A stretch of DNA of 64,000 nt. Source: Mucilaginibacter xinganensis. Its GTDB lineage: Bacteria; Bacteroidota; Bacteroidia; Sphingobacteriales; Sphingobacteriaceae. Positions 7,727-15,657 of this stretch are shown here, in pieces; the first letter of the stretch is position 1; the number at the start of each line of letters is the position of its first letter. The notes below the pieces were generated by a model. It was given only the letters and a program-made list of their open reading frames with translations, did not search any database and was not told the DNA's origin. The position numbers and the translations under genes are program-made. Location: positions 1 to 64,000 of the forward strand of contig JAMFSA010000226.1 in NCBI GenBank assembly GCA_026225055.1. Reading direction: 5' to 3'.

Positions 7727-10411
7727 ATGACAGCTACCGAAATACGCAATGCTTTTTTAGATTTTTTTGCAGCTAAGGGACATACCATCGTCCCTTCAGC
7801 GCCAATTGTGGTTAAAAATGATCCAACCCTGATGTTTACCAACGCGGGGATGAACCAGTTTAAGGCCATTTTTTTGGGTGAGGAGCCTGCGAAATTTTCG
7901 CGCGTAGCCGATACGCAGCGCTGCCTTCGTGTGTCGGGCAAGCATAACGACCTGGAAGAAGTAGGTATTGATACCTATCACCATACCATGTTCGAGATGC
8001 TGGGCAACTGGAGCTTTGGCGACTATTTTAAAAAGGAAGCCATTGCCTGGAGCTGGGAACTGCTGACCGAAGTTTACAAACTGCCAAAAGATCGCCTGTA
8101 TGTGAGCTATTTCGAGGGCGACGAAAAGGAAGGCTTGGAAAAAGACACCGAAACCTACGACCTGTGGAAGCAGTATGTAGATGAGGCCCATATTTTACCC
8201 GGCAATAAAAAGGATAACTTTTGGGAGATGGGCGAAACGGGCCCATGCGGGCCGTGTACTGAGATTCATTTTGATAGTCGCCCGGATGTGGAGCGTGCTG
8301 AGGTAAGCGGTGCTACACTGGTAAACGCCGACCACGACCAGGTGATCGAGATCTGGAATAACGTATTCATGCAGTTTAACCGCTTGAAGGATGGCTCATT
8401 ACAAACCCTGCCTGCACAGCATGTGGATACAGGTATGGGCTTTGAGCGTTTGGTAAGGGTATTGCAGGGCAGGTCATCTAACTATGATACGGATGTTTTT
8501 CAACCGCTGATCCAGTTTATAGCTGAGAAAAGTAATAAGAAATACAACAGCGCCGCCAAACCCGGCGAAGAAGGCTGGAACGATGCCGTTGCCATGCGTG
8601 TAATGGCCGATCATATCCGTGCCATCAGCTTTGCTATATCCGATGGGCAATTACCATCAAACAATAAAGCAGGCTATGTTATCCGCCGCATTTTACGCAG
8701 AGCGGTGAGGTATCAATACCAATATTTAGGATTTAAAGAGCCATTTTTAAATAAGTTAGTGCCTTTATTGGCAGAGCAGTTTAATGGGGTGTTCCATGAG
8801 TTATATACGCAGAAAGATTTTGTACAGAAAGTGGTTTTGGAAGAAGAGGGGAGCTTTTTGAGGACGTTGGAGCAAGGTATAAAAACTCTTGAGCAAGCTT
8901 TTAAAGAAGCTGAAATAAAGCTAAATAACTATATTGTTGGAGAAATGGTATGGGGTGATAGTAAGACTATCAATGGAAAATTTGCATTTGAGTTAAGTGA
9001 TACATATGGATTTCCATTAGATTTAACACAATTAATGGCTCGCGAAAAAGGCTTTACTGTTGATTTGGAAGGTTATGAAGCTGCCCTCACCGAACAAAAA
9101 TCCCGCTCACGCGCTGCCACAGCCATCGACACGACCGACTGGATCGTTTTAAAGGACGATGATACCGTTGAATTTACTGGTTACGATGAAACGGAAAGCA
9201 TTGCCCATGTGGTAAAATACCGCAAGGTTACCGCCAAAGGCAAGGAGCAATACCAGATCGTGCTGGATAAAACACCTTTTTATGCCGAAAGTGGCGGCCA
9301 GGTAGGTGATACCGGCGAGCTGGTTTTCCCGGATGGAGAGGTGGTCGATGTTACCGATACCAAGAAAGAGAACGGCCTGATCGTTCATTTTGTAGATAAG
9401 CTGCCGGATGATATTGATGATGCCTTAACAGCTATTGTTGATGCTGATAAACGCAACAGCACCAATAATAATCACTCGGCTACGCATTTGCTGCATGCCG
9501 CCATGAAACAGGTATTGGGCAGTCATGTGAACCAAAAAGGCTCATTGGTTAACGCTGAATACCTGCGTTTCGATTTCTCTCACTTTGCCAAGGTAACCGA
9601 CGAGGAACTGGCAAGGATAGAAGCAATTGTTAATGAAAAGATCCGCGAGAATATCGCCCTTAAAGAAGAACGCGATGTGCCTTATGATGTAGCCATCCAA
9701 AGCGGTGTAACAGCCCTGTTCGGCGAAAAATATGGCGATAAGGTGCGTGTAATTACCTTTGATGAAACCTTTAGCAAGGAACTTTGCGGCGGTACGCATG
9801 TGAAGGCTACCGGGTTCATCGGTTTCTTCAAGATCACATCCGAAAGCGCCGTAGCTGCTGGTGTGCGCCGTATTGAGGCCATCACAGGTATAGTTGCCGA
9901 AAACTTTATTAACGAGCAAAGCAAGCTGGTTAACCAGTTGAAGGATCTGCTGAAGAATCCAAAGGATATCGCCAAAAGCGTAGAAAGCCTGCTGGATGAA
10001 AATACCAAACTTAAAAAAGAGATCGAGAAATCCATCCTTGAGAAATCATCCGGCTTAAAAAATGAGCTGGCTAAAAAGGTGGAGAACATTAACGGCATCA
10101 ATTTCATCGCCCAAAAAGTGGAACTGCCTAATGCCGATGCGATCAAAAACCTGGCATACCAGCTGAAAGATATTGTATCCGACCTGTTCCTGGTACTGGC
10201 TGCTGATATCGACGGCAAACCAAACCTAACTGTAATGCTGAGTGAAAATTTAGTTAAAGATAAAGGTTTGAACGCGGGCAACATCGTGCGCGAGTTAGCT
10301 AAGGAGATCCAGGGTGGTGGTGGTGGTCAACCGTTTTTTGCGACTGCGGGGGGTAAGGATTTGAGCGGCTTGGATAGGGCTTTAGAAAAGGCTAAGAGCT
10401 TTGTAGCTTAA
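7727..10411 (+). CDS. alaS: Alanyl-tRNA synthetase
   Basis: 894-residue cytoplasmic enzyme charging tRNA-Ala. The catalytic core opens with TATEIRNAFLDFFAAKGH and SAPIVVKNDPTLMFTNAGMNQ. The editing domain has the zinc motif HSATH near residue 583 and CGGTH near 686; the C-Ala oligomerisation domain ends with a glycine-rich GGGGGQPFFATAGG. I start at the ATG at 7727, which gives the standard MTATEIRNAF N-terminus; an in-frame ATG-like start at 7685 would add 14 residues with no homology. The stretch around 8890-9060 is more AT-rich than its surroundings but remains in frame. A REP-like palindrome follows the stop. Confidence 0.97.
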   Translation: MTATEIRNAFLDFFAAKGHTIVPSAPIVVKNDPTLMFTNAGMNQFKAIFLGEEPAKFSRVADTQRCLRVSGKHNDLEEVGIDTYHHTMFEMLGNWSFGDYFKKEAIAWSWELLTEVYKLPKDRLYVSYFEGDEKEGLEKDTETYDLWKQYVDEAHILPGNKKDNFWEMGETGPCGPCTEIHFDSRPDVERAEVSGATLVNADHDQVIEIWNNVFMQFNRLKDGSLQTLPAQHVDTGMGFERLVRVLQGRSSNYDTDVFQPLIQFIAEKSNKKYNSAAKPGEEGWNDAVAMRVMADHIRAISFAISDGQLPSNNKAGYVIRRILRRAVRYQYQYLGFKEPFLNKLVPLLAEQFNGVFHELYTQKDFVQKVVLEEEGSFLRTLEQGIKTLEQAFKEAEIKLNNYIVGEMVWGDSKTINGKFAFELSDTYGFPLDLTQLMAREKGFTVDLEGYEAALTEQKSRSRAATAIDTTDWIVLKDDDTVEFTGYDETESIAHVVKYRKVTAKGKEQYQIVLDKTPFYAESGGQVGDTGELVFPDGEVVDVTDTKKENGLIVHFVDKLPDDIDDALTAIVDADKRNSTNNNHSATHLLHAAMKQVLGSHVNQKGSLVNAEYLRFDFSHFAKVTDEELARIEAIVNEKIRENIALKEERDVPYDVAIQSGVTALFGEKYGDKVRVITFDETFSKELCGGTHVKATGFIGFFKITSESAVAAGVRRIEAITGIVAENFINEQSKLVNQLKDLLKNPKDIAKSVESLLDENTKLKKEIEKSILEKSSGLKNELAKKVENINGINFIAQKVELPNADAIKNLAYQLKDIVSDLFLVLAADIDGKPNLTVMLSENLVKDKGLNAGNIVRELAKEIQGGGGGQPFFATAGGKDLSGLDRALEKAKSFVA

Positions 10412-10423
10412 AAACTAAAACAA

Positions 10424-10509
10424 TGTCATTGCGAGCGATAGCGCGGCAACCTCGTCGCGTTCAATATGCATGCGACTAAGTTGCTTCGTCGTTCCTCCTC
10501 GCAATGACA
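10424..10509. repeat. REP-like palindrome (TGTCATTGCGAGCGA type), copy 1
   Basis: TGTCATTGCGAG on the left pairs perfectly with CTCGCAATGACA on the right. Inner segments (GCGGCAACCTCGTCGCG and the GACTAAGTTGCTTCGTCG stretch) are shared with the 15483-15568 copy. It lies between convergent alaS and the small unknown gene, and may serve as a transcription end or mRNA-stabilising hairpin. Confidence 0.85.
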
Positions 10510-10523
10510 TATTTAAAATATCC

Positions 10524-10784
10524 CTACGCTGAATGAGCGTAAGTCCTCACAAACAGATCTTTCTCAATAGCAGCAATTAACTCATTGCCTACTTTTTTCT
10601 GCGAACCCGGAAGTTGGCGCAATTGATTAGTATATTCAATTGCCTTTTCCTCATCATCAAAAAGCAGCACCAGGCTATTATTTACCTCACTGTCAATACC
10701 ATCAGGCATTGGCAGCATAAAATTACTAAAAGTCGAATAATCAATCTTCGCAGGACCGTTTGAAGGAATACTGATACGTAGCAT
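10524..10784 (-). CDS. Small protein of unknown function
   Basis: 86-residue soluble protein from the ATG at 10784 (MLRISIPSNGPAKIDYSTFS). The frame stays open to 10826, giving a 100-residue alternative, but the extra N-terminus is Lys/Asn-rich and looks non-coding. It contains NNSLVLLFDDEEKAIEYTNQ and ends KDLFVRTYAHSA. There is no signal peptide, membrane segment or known motif. The acidic region suggests a small alpha/beta fold. Conservation would have to be tested to confirm it is real. Confidence 0.5.
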   Translation of the reverse strand: MLRISIPSNGPAKIDYSTFSNFMLPMPDGIDSEVNNSLVLLFDDEEKAIEYTNQLRQLPGSQKKVGNELIAAIEKDLFVRTYAHSA

Positions 10785-10992
10785 GTTAATAACTTTTATA
10801 GGTTTATTTTTATATAGATTAAACAATAGGAATGAAAAGGTGTTTGATGCGGTTTATGGTTTTTTTGTAATTTTATTGTCACAGATTCAGTATTTTAAGT
10901 ATTCTGCTTAACAATTAAATAACATTGGCCAATTTTGATATCACCCATTCATTGAGTAATTTAAGGCAGAATAATACTCAGCCGGAAAATCG

Positions 10993-12363
10993 ATGACTGA
11001 AAAAAATACCGAACAATTAAAAAAGGTTTTAAAACCCATACACCTGTGGGCCATAGCGGTTGGGCTGGTGATCTCGGGCGAGTATATTGGCTGGAATTTG
11101 GGGTGGGCAGTTTCGGGAACTATTGGTTTTTTGATCGCAGCATTGGTGATTACAATAATGTACGTCACTTTTATTTTTAGTTATACGGAGTTAACTACAG
11201 CTATTCCGCATGCTGGGGGCGCTTTTGCATATGCTTATAGGGCAATGGGGCCTTTTGGTGGTTTGGTAGCGGGCTATGCAACATTAGTCGATTTTTTATT
11301 TGCCACACCTGTAATTGCCATTGGGTTAGGTTCTTATCTGCATTTTCTATATCCTGGCGTTCCTGTTATTTCATCAGCGTTAATATTTAATGTAATATTT
11401 ATTGTGATTAACATTTTAGGGATTAAGGAATCTGCAACATTTTCTGTATTTATCACTATTCTCGCTGTAGCGGAACTTCTGTTGTTTATGGGAGTTATTG
11501 GCCCGCATTTTAAAATGAGTAATTATTTGGCTCATCCCATGCCTTTTGGTTGGGGTGGTATTTTTGCTGCCTTACCGTTTGCTGTTTGGTTTTATTTAGC
11601 AATAGAAGGAGTAGCTATGGTAGCCGAAGAAGTAAAAGAACCTAAGCGTAATATACCCCGCGGATACATTGCAGGTTTAGCTACTCTCATATTTTTAGCT
11701 TTTGGGGTAATGATACTTACAGGGGGGATTACTGATTGGCGTAAATTTAATAATATCAATTATCCCCTGCCAGAAGCTATTTCTATTGCTTTAGGCAGAT
11801 CAAACGGATTAACAAAAATATTTGCCAGTATTGGCTTGTTTGGTTTGATAGCGTCTTTTCACGGTACTATACTTGCATCATCAAGGCAAGTATTTGCAAT
11901 GGCTCGCAGTGGCTATCTGCCAAAACCATTAGCACAAGTAAGCCATCGTTTTAAAACGCCACATTGGGCTATCATTATTGGTGGGGTAATAAGCTTCACT
12001 GCGCTTTTTACAGGGACTACTGATCAAATACTTATATTATCCGTATTAGGCGCTATTGTGATGTATTTGATGAGCATGGCAAGCCTGTTCATCCTCCGCA
12101 AAAAGGAACCTAATTTAGAGCGGCCTTTTGCCTCGCCATTTTACCCGGTGTTTCCGGCCGTGGCGTTGTTTATATCTGCGGTATGTTTGTTTGCTATTAT
12201 GTATTACAATTTTTATATCAGCCTGCTATTTTTTGCAGGGTTGATTTTAGGCATCGCGGTTTTTATGCTGATGGGTAAACATAAGGTGAGGTTGACGGAG
12301 GAGAATATGGTGGAACCAAATAGAGAACCAGGATTAGAACTAGGATTTTTGGGATTAGATTGA
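10993..12363 (+). CDS. eat: Ethanolamine permease (APC superfamily)
   Basis: 456-residue inner membrane transporter with about 12 membrane segments. The N-terminus PIHLWAIAVGLVISGEYIGW and the YTELTTAIPHAGGAFAYAYR segment match ethanolamine permeases of the amino acid-polyamine-organocation superfamily. It lies directly upstream of eutB and eutC on the same strand, which supports ethanolamine as substrate. The 198-bp gap before eutB contains an 80-bp palindromic element, so co-transcription is uncertain. The short C-terminal tail is hydrophilic. Confidence 0.87.
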   Translation: MTEKNTEQLKKVLKPIHLWAIAVGLVISGEYIGWNLGWAVSGTIGFLIAALVITIMYVTFIFSYTELTTAIPHAGGAFAYAYRAMGPFGGLVAGYATLVDFLFATPVIAIGLGSYLHFLYPGVPVISSALIFNVIFIVINILGIKESATFSVFITILAVAELLLFMGVIGPHFKMSNYLAHPMPFGWGGIFAALPFAVWFYLAIEGVAMVAEEVKEPKRNIPRGYIAGLATLIFLAFGVMILTGGITDWRKFNNINYPLPEAISIALGRSNGLTKIFASIGLFGLIASFHGTILASSRQVFAMARSGYLPKPLAQVSHRFKTPHWAIIIGGVISFTALFTGTTDQILILSVLGAIVMYLMSMASLFILRKKEPNLERPFASPFYPVFPAVALFISAVCLFAIMYYNFYISLLFFAGLILGIAVFMLMGKHKVRLTEENMVEPNREPGLELGFLGLD

Positions 12364-12390
12364 TTTACAGGATGTACTATCCCCCCCAAA

Positions 12391-12482
12391 TAAACTTACG
12401 AAGTTTTTAAACGGCGAAGCCCTCAACGAGTCCATTAAATATAAATACTTCGAGTTAAACTTCGTAAGTTTCTCTTAAAGCG
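12391..12482 (+). repeat. Palindromic element, left copy flanking eutBC
   Basis: A 92-bp segment matches the reverse complement of 14734-14825 at about 88 of 92 positions by eye. Within it, 12392-12471 is bounded by perfect 15-bp inverted ends (AAACTTACGAAGTTT and AAACTTCGTAAGTTT), giving a MITE-like or REP-like element. The following 60 bp up to eutB carry AATGACC and GCGCTACGAAATGACC motifs like the repeats in the permease array. Confidence 0.85.
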
Positions 12483-12561
12483 ACTAATGACCCAATGACA
12501 GCGCTACGAAATGACCAATGACTGCAAAGCGATACCAATGAACTAATGATCGAGTGAACCA

Positions 12562-13956
12562 ATGAACTACACAACCAGCATACGAGGAAAAGCATACAGG
12601 TTTAACGACCTGAAAACACTGCTTGCAAAGGCTTCGCCTTTCCGTACGGGGGATGCATTGGCGGGCTTGTGTGCTGATAGTTATGAGGAAAGGGTTGCCG
12701 CCCAAATGGTTTTGGCTGATGTGCCGTTAACGAACTTTTTGAATGAGGTGATTATTCCTTATGAGGATGATGAGATAACAAGATTGATAATTGACAATCA
12801 TGATGCAGATGCTTTTAAACTAATAGGCCATTTAACCGTTGGTGAACTGCGCGACTGGCTATTGAGTGATGATACTACTGCCGCAGTTTTAAAAAGCATT
12901 GAAGCTGGTTTAACACCGGAGATGGTGGCAGCGGTATCAAAACTAATGGGCAACCAGGACCTGATCGCGGCAGCAAAAAAGATTGCGGTGGTAACCCGTT
13001 TTCGTAATACTATTGGGTTAAAGGGGCATTTCTCTACCCGTTTACAGCCCAATCATCCAACCGATGATCCTAAAGGTATAGCAGCCAGCATTATTGAGGG
13101 TTTGTTGTATGCCAGTGGCGACGCGGTTATTGGTATTAATCCCGCAACTGATAGTCCGGCGGGAGTAATGCAATTACTGCGGATGATTGATACTTTACGG
13201 CAACAGTTTGAGATTCCGGTACAATCATGTGTGTTGAGCCACATTACAACCACGCTCGAACTCATAAATAAAAATGCGGACGCGCCTGTCGACCTTTGTT
13301 TTCAATCGATAGGCGGGACAGAGAAAACCAATACGAGCTTCGGTATAAATTTAGCACTGATAGAAGAAGCTTACCAGGCAACGTTATCGTTAAACCGGGG
13401 GACTGTAGGCCAAAATGTAATGTATTTTGAAACAGGGCAAGGCAGTGCTTTATCCGCCAATGCGCATCATGGGGTCGACCAGCAAACCTGCGAGGTGAGG
13501 GCTTATGCCATAGCCCGCAAGTTTAACCCGTTGCTGGTTAATACCGTAGTAGGTTTCATCGGGCCGGAGTATTTGTACGATGGCAAGCAGATCATCCGCG
13601 CAGCGCTGGAAGATCATTTCTGCGGAAAATTACTGGGCCTGCCGATGGGGGTTGATGTTTGCTACACCAACCATGCCGAAGCCGATCAGGATGATATGGA
13701 TAACCTGCTTACCCTGCTTGGTGTAGCTGGCTGTAATTTTATAATGGGGATACCCGGTTCGGATGATATTATGCTGAACTACCAGTCAACATCATTTCAT
13801 GATGCTTTATATTTGAGAAAAGTATTGGGATTAAAACCCGCGCCCGAGTTTGAGCAATGGCTGGTGAAACAGGGTATTATGGATGAAAAGGGTAACCTGA
13901 CTTCAAATAATCAAGCAGGATTATTACAGCATTTTGGAGGGCTATGGATAAAATAA
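12562..13956 (+). CDS. eutB: Ethanolamine ammonia-lyase large subunit
   Basis: 464 residues, the normal length for EutB. With EutC and adenosylcobalamin it splits ethanolamine into acetaldehyde and ammonia in the cytoplasm. It is a TIM-barrel catalytic subunit; recognisable stretches include FRTGDALAGLCADSYEERVAAQMVLADVPL at the start, HHGVDQQTCEVRAYAIAR and GLPMGVDVCYTNHAEADQDDMDNL toward the end. eutC begins 13 bases before its stop, so translation is coupled. No microcompartment shell gene, EutA reactivase or acetaldehyde dehydrogenase is in the window, so this is a minimal pathway. Confidence 0.96.
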   Translation: MNYTTSIRGKAYRFNDLKTLLAKASPFRTGDALAGLCADSYEERVAAQMVLADVPLTNFLNEVIIPYEDDEITRLIIDNHDADAFKLIGHLTVGELRDWLLSDDTTAAVLKSIEAGLTPEMVAAVSKLMGNQDLIAAAKKIAVVTRFRNTIGLKGHFSTRLQPNHPTDDPKGIAASIIEGLLYASGDAVIGINPATDSPAGVMQLLRMIDTLRQQFEIPVQSCVLSHITTTLELINKNADAPVDLCFQSIGGTEKTNTSFGINLALIEEAYQATLSLNRGTVGQNVMYFETGQGSALSANAHHGVDQQTCEVRAYAIARKFNPLLVNTVVGFIGPEYLYDGKQIIRAALEDHFCGKLLGLPMGVDVCYTNHAEADQDDMDNLLTLLGVAGCNFIMGIPGSDDIMLNYQSTSFHDALYLRKVLGLKPAPEFEQWLVKQGIMDEKGNLTSNNQAGLLQHFGGLWIK

Positions 13957-14708
13957 CCAAGGGGAAGCAAAAACCGGAAGATCCGCTTAACCCGCTAAAG
14001 GAGTTTACTGCGGCAAGGATAGCTATTGGCCGTGCCGGAACGAGTATCCCCATAAAAGAAGCCCTTGAATTTAAACTGGCCCATGCCCATGCCCGCGATG
14101 CGGTATATTCGATTTTGGATACCGAAGGCATATTGAATAACCTTACCCAATTTAATTTACCGGGTTTATTATTGCACAGCAAAGCTGATAGTCGCGCCCA
14201 ATACCTGCAACGCCCCGATCTGGGCCGGAAGTTGAATGAGGCATCTGTAGCGCAGCTAAAAACAAATAGCGGCAATTATGATGTGGTAATTGTTATAGTC
14301 GACGGACTTTCAGCAACAGCCGTAAATGAGAATACAAGTGGTTTATTAAAATACCTGATCCCACTTTTGCAGGATGCTAAGTTAAAGATAGCCCCGCTTT
14401 GCTTAGTGGAACAAGGCAGGGTAGCCCTTGGTGATGAACTGGCATACCTGTTAAACGCCCGACTTTCTATAATGTTGATAGGTGAACGCCCAGGCCTGAG
14501 CTCGGCAGATAGTATAGGCGCGTATCTTACATACAACCCTAAACCGGGCCTCACTGATGAATCGCGCAATTGCATATCCAACATCCGCCCGCGCGGGTTA
14601 ATGTATAAAGCAGCTGCCGGTAAAATATTTTATTTAGTGCAGGAAGCTTTCATGTTAAAGTTATCGGGTGTGGGATTGAAGGATAATCAGGGGTTAATTG
14701 GTCATTAG
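13944..14708 (+). CDS. eutC: Ethanolamine ammonia-lyase small subunit
   Basis: 254-residue partner of EutB that helps bind adenosylcobalamin. Landmarks are the N-terminal KEFTAARIAIGRAGTSIP, then HAHARDAVYSILDTEG, RAQYLQRPDLGRKL, VIVIVDGLSATAV and the C-terminal TYNPKPGLTDESRNCISNIR. It overlaps eutB by 13 bases. The inverted copy of the palindromic element begins about 25 bases after its stop, so the eutBC pair is bracketed by mirror-image repeats. Confidence 0.95.
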   Translation: MDKITKGKQKPEDPLNPLKEFTAARIAIGRAGTSIPIKEALEFKLAHAHARDAVYSILDTEGILNNLTQFNLPGLLLHSKADSRAQYLQRPDLGRKLNEASVAQLKTNSGNYDVVIVIVDGLSATAVNENTSGLLKYLIPLLQDAKLKIAPLCLVEQGRVALGDELAYLLNARLSIMLIGERPGLSSADSIGAYLTYNPKPGLTDESRNCISNIRPRGLMYKAAAGKIFYLVQEAFMLKLSGVGLKDNQGLIGH

Positions 14709-14733
14709 TCATTCGCTGCGCTGTCATTGGTAT

Positions 14734-14825
14734 CGCTTTAAGAGAAACTTACGAAGTTTAACTCGAAGTATTTATTTTCAATGGATTCGTTGAGGGCTTC
14801 GCCGTTTTAAAACTTCGTAAGTTTA
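14734..14825 (-). repeat. Palindromic element, right copy flanking eutBC (inverted)
   Basis: Reverse-complement partner of 12391-12482 with the same 15-bp inverted ends. The adjoining GTCATTAGTCATTCGCTGCG sequence at 14700-14720 continues the mirror relationship to the left flank, which reads AATGACAGCGCTACG. The remaining bases up to the DUF4251 gene show nothing else I recognise. Confidence 0.85.
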
Positions 14826-14889
14826 GTTGCGTCGGATATTACATCCTGTTAATCAATTACATCCTATAAATCTTGGTTCAAATCCTGGT

Positions 14890-15402
14890 TTATTTTTTCT
14901 TCTTCTCATCATCCTTTATATACCCGTTAAAGCTGATCGCGTCGCGGCCGTTGCTGAGTGCCTGTACGCTTGCGGTGCCATTGGTAAATATATCAATGTT
15001 TAATTTGCTGGTACGCTTTACATCACGTAAGGTAATGGTTATGGTCCAACCGCCTTTTTTCTTTGGGGTTACTACGTAATCAAACTTTGTTGAAGTGAAT
15101 TTTACACCATCATCACTCGCTCCGTATGGTACATCCATATATGCCCGGCCAAAATAAGGGAGGTACGCAATTACAGAATCTTTTCTTACTATAAGGTCGT
15201 AATCAGATGTCAGGTATTTTTGTCCGCCCCTTAATGGTTGTGCATATTGAGCAATAAAGGTATAGTGCTGTGCATCTACTTTGCTTTTTATAGCGGTCGC
15301 TTTAGCCTGTTCTTTGGCTTGTTTATTTGTTTGCTGTGCGATAGTTGTTCCGCCAATAAAAAGCAGGGCAACAATAAATAGTGATGGTACTAAGGTTTTC
15401 AT
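14890..15402 (-). CDS. Secreted DUF4251 protein
   Basis: 170 residues with a signal peptide (MKTLVPSLFIVALLFIGGTTIAQ) and a Lys/Gln-rich linker. The DUF4251 domain includes YTFIAQYAQPLRGGQKYLTS, DSVIAYLPYFGRAYMDVPYG and FDYVVTPKKKGGWTITI. The family is common in Bacteroidota and its function is unknown. The protein is expected to be periplasmic or surface-exposed. It is monocistronic, facing away from htpG's terminator region. Confidence 0.85.
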   Translation of the reverse strand: MKTLVPSLFIVALLFIGGTTIAQQTNKQAKEQAKATAIKSKVDAQHYTFIAQYAQPLRGGQKYLTSDYDLIVRKDSVIAYLPYFGRAYMDVPYGASDDGVKFTSTKFDYVVTPKKKGGWTITITLRDVKRTSKLNIDIFTNGTASVQALSNGRDAISFNGYIKDDEKKKK

Positions 15403-15482
15403 GGTGAATGATTTATATAGGTATAACGTAAAAAATAGTGTTGTTTGTTTAAAGTTAGGGAATAAAAATTACATTTAAAAAA

Positions 15483-15568
15483 TGTCATTGCGAGCGATAG
15501 CGTGGCAACCTCGTCGCTTGCATATTGAACGCGACGAGGTTGCTTCGTCGTTCCTTACAGCAATGACA
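15483..15568. repeat. REP-like palindrome (TGTCATTGCGAGCGA type), copy 2
   Basis: The left end TGTCATTGCGAGCGATAGCG is shared with the 10424 copy; the right end CAATGACA closes the palindrome. The centre pairs CCTCGTCGC with GCGACGAGG. It lies upstream of the DUF4251 gene and downstream of htpG. Confidence 0.85.
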
Positions 15569-15586
15569 TGAAGATTTTTTGGTAAA

Positions 15587-15615
15587 ACAAAAAAGCCACT
15601 TCAAAGAGTGGCTTT
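15587..15615 (-). terminator. Intrinsic terminator of htpG
   Basis: Read on the minus strand, the stem AAAGCCACT / AGTGGCTTT with a six-base loop is followed by a run of T residues. It sits about 45 bp after the htpG stop codon. Confidence 0.85.
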
Positions 15616-15657
15616 CCATATTCGTGTAATTAGTGAATTAAATTAATTCGTGATCAA

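Noticed and set aside
10827..10992. Cobalamin riboswitch upstream of the ethanolamine genes
   Set aside because: The 166-bp gap is AT-rich and lacks the conserved B12-box and the length needed for the riboswitch.
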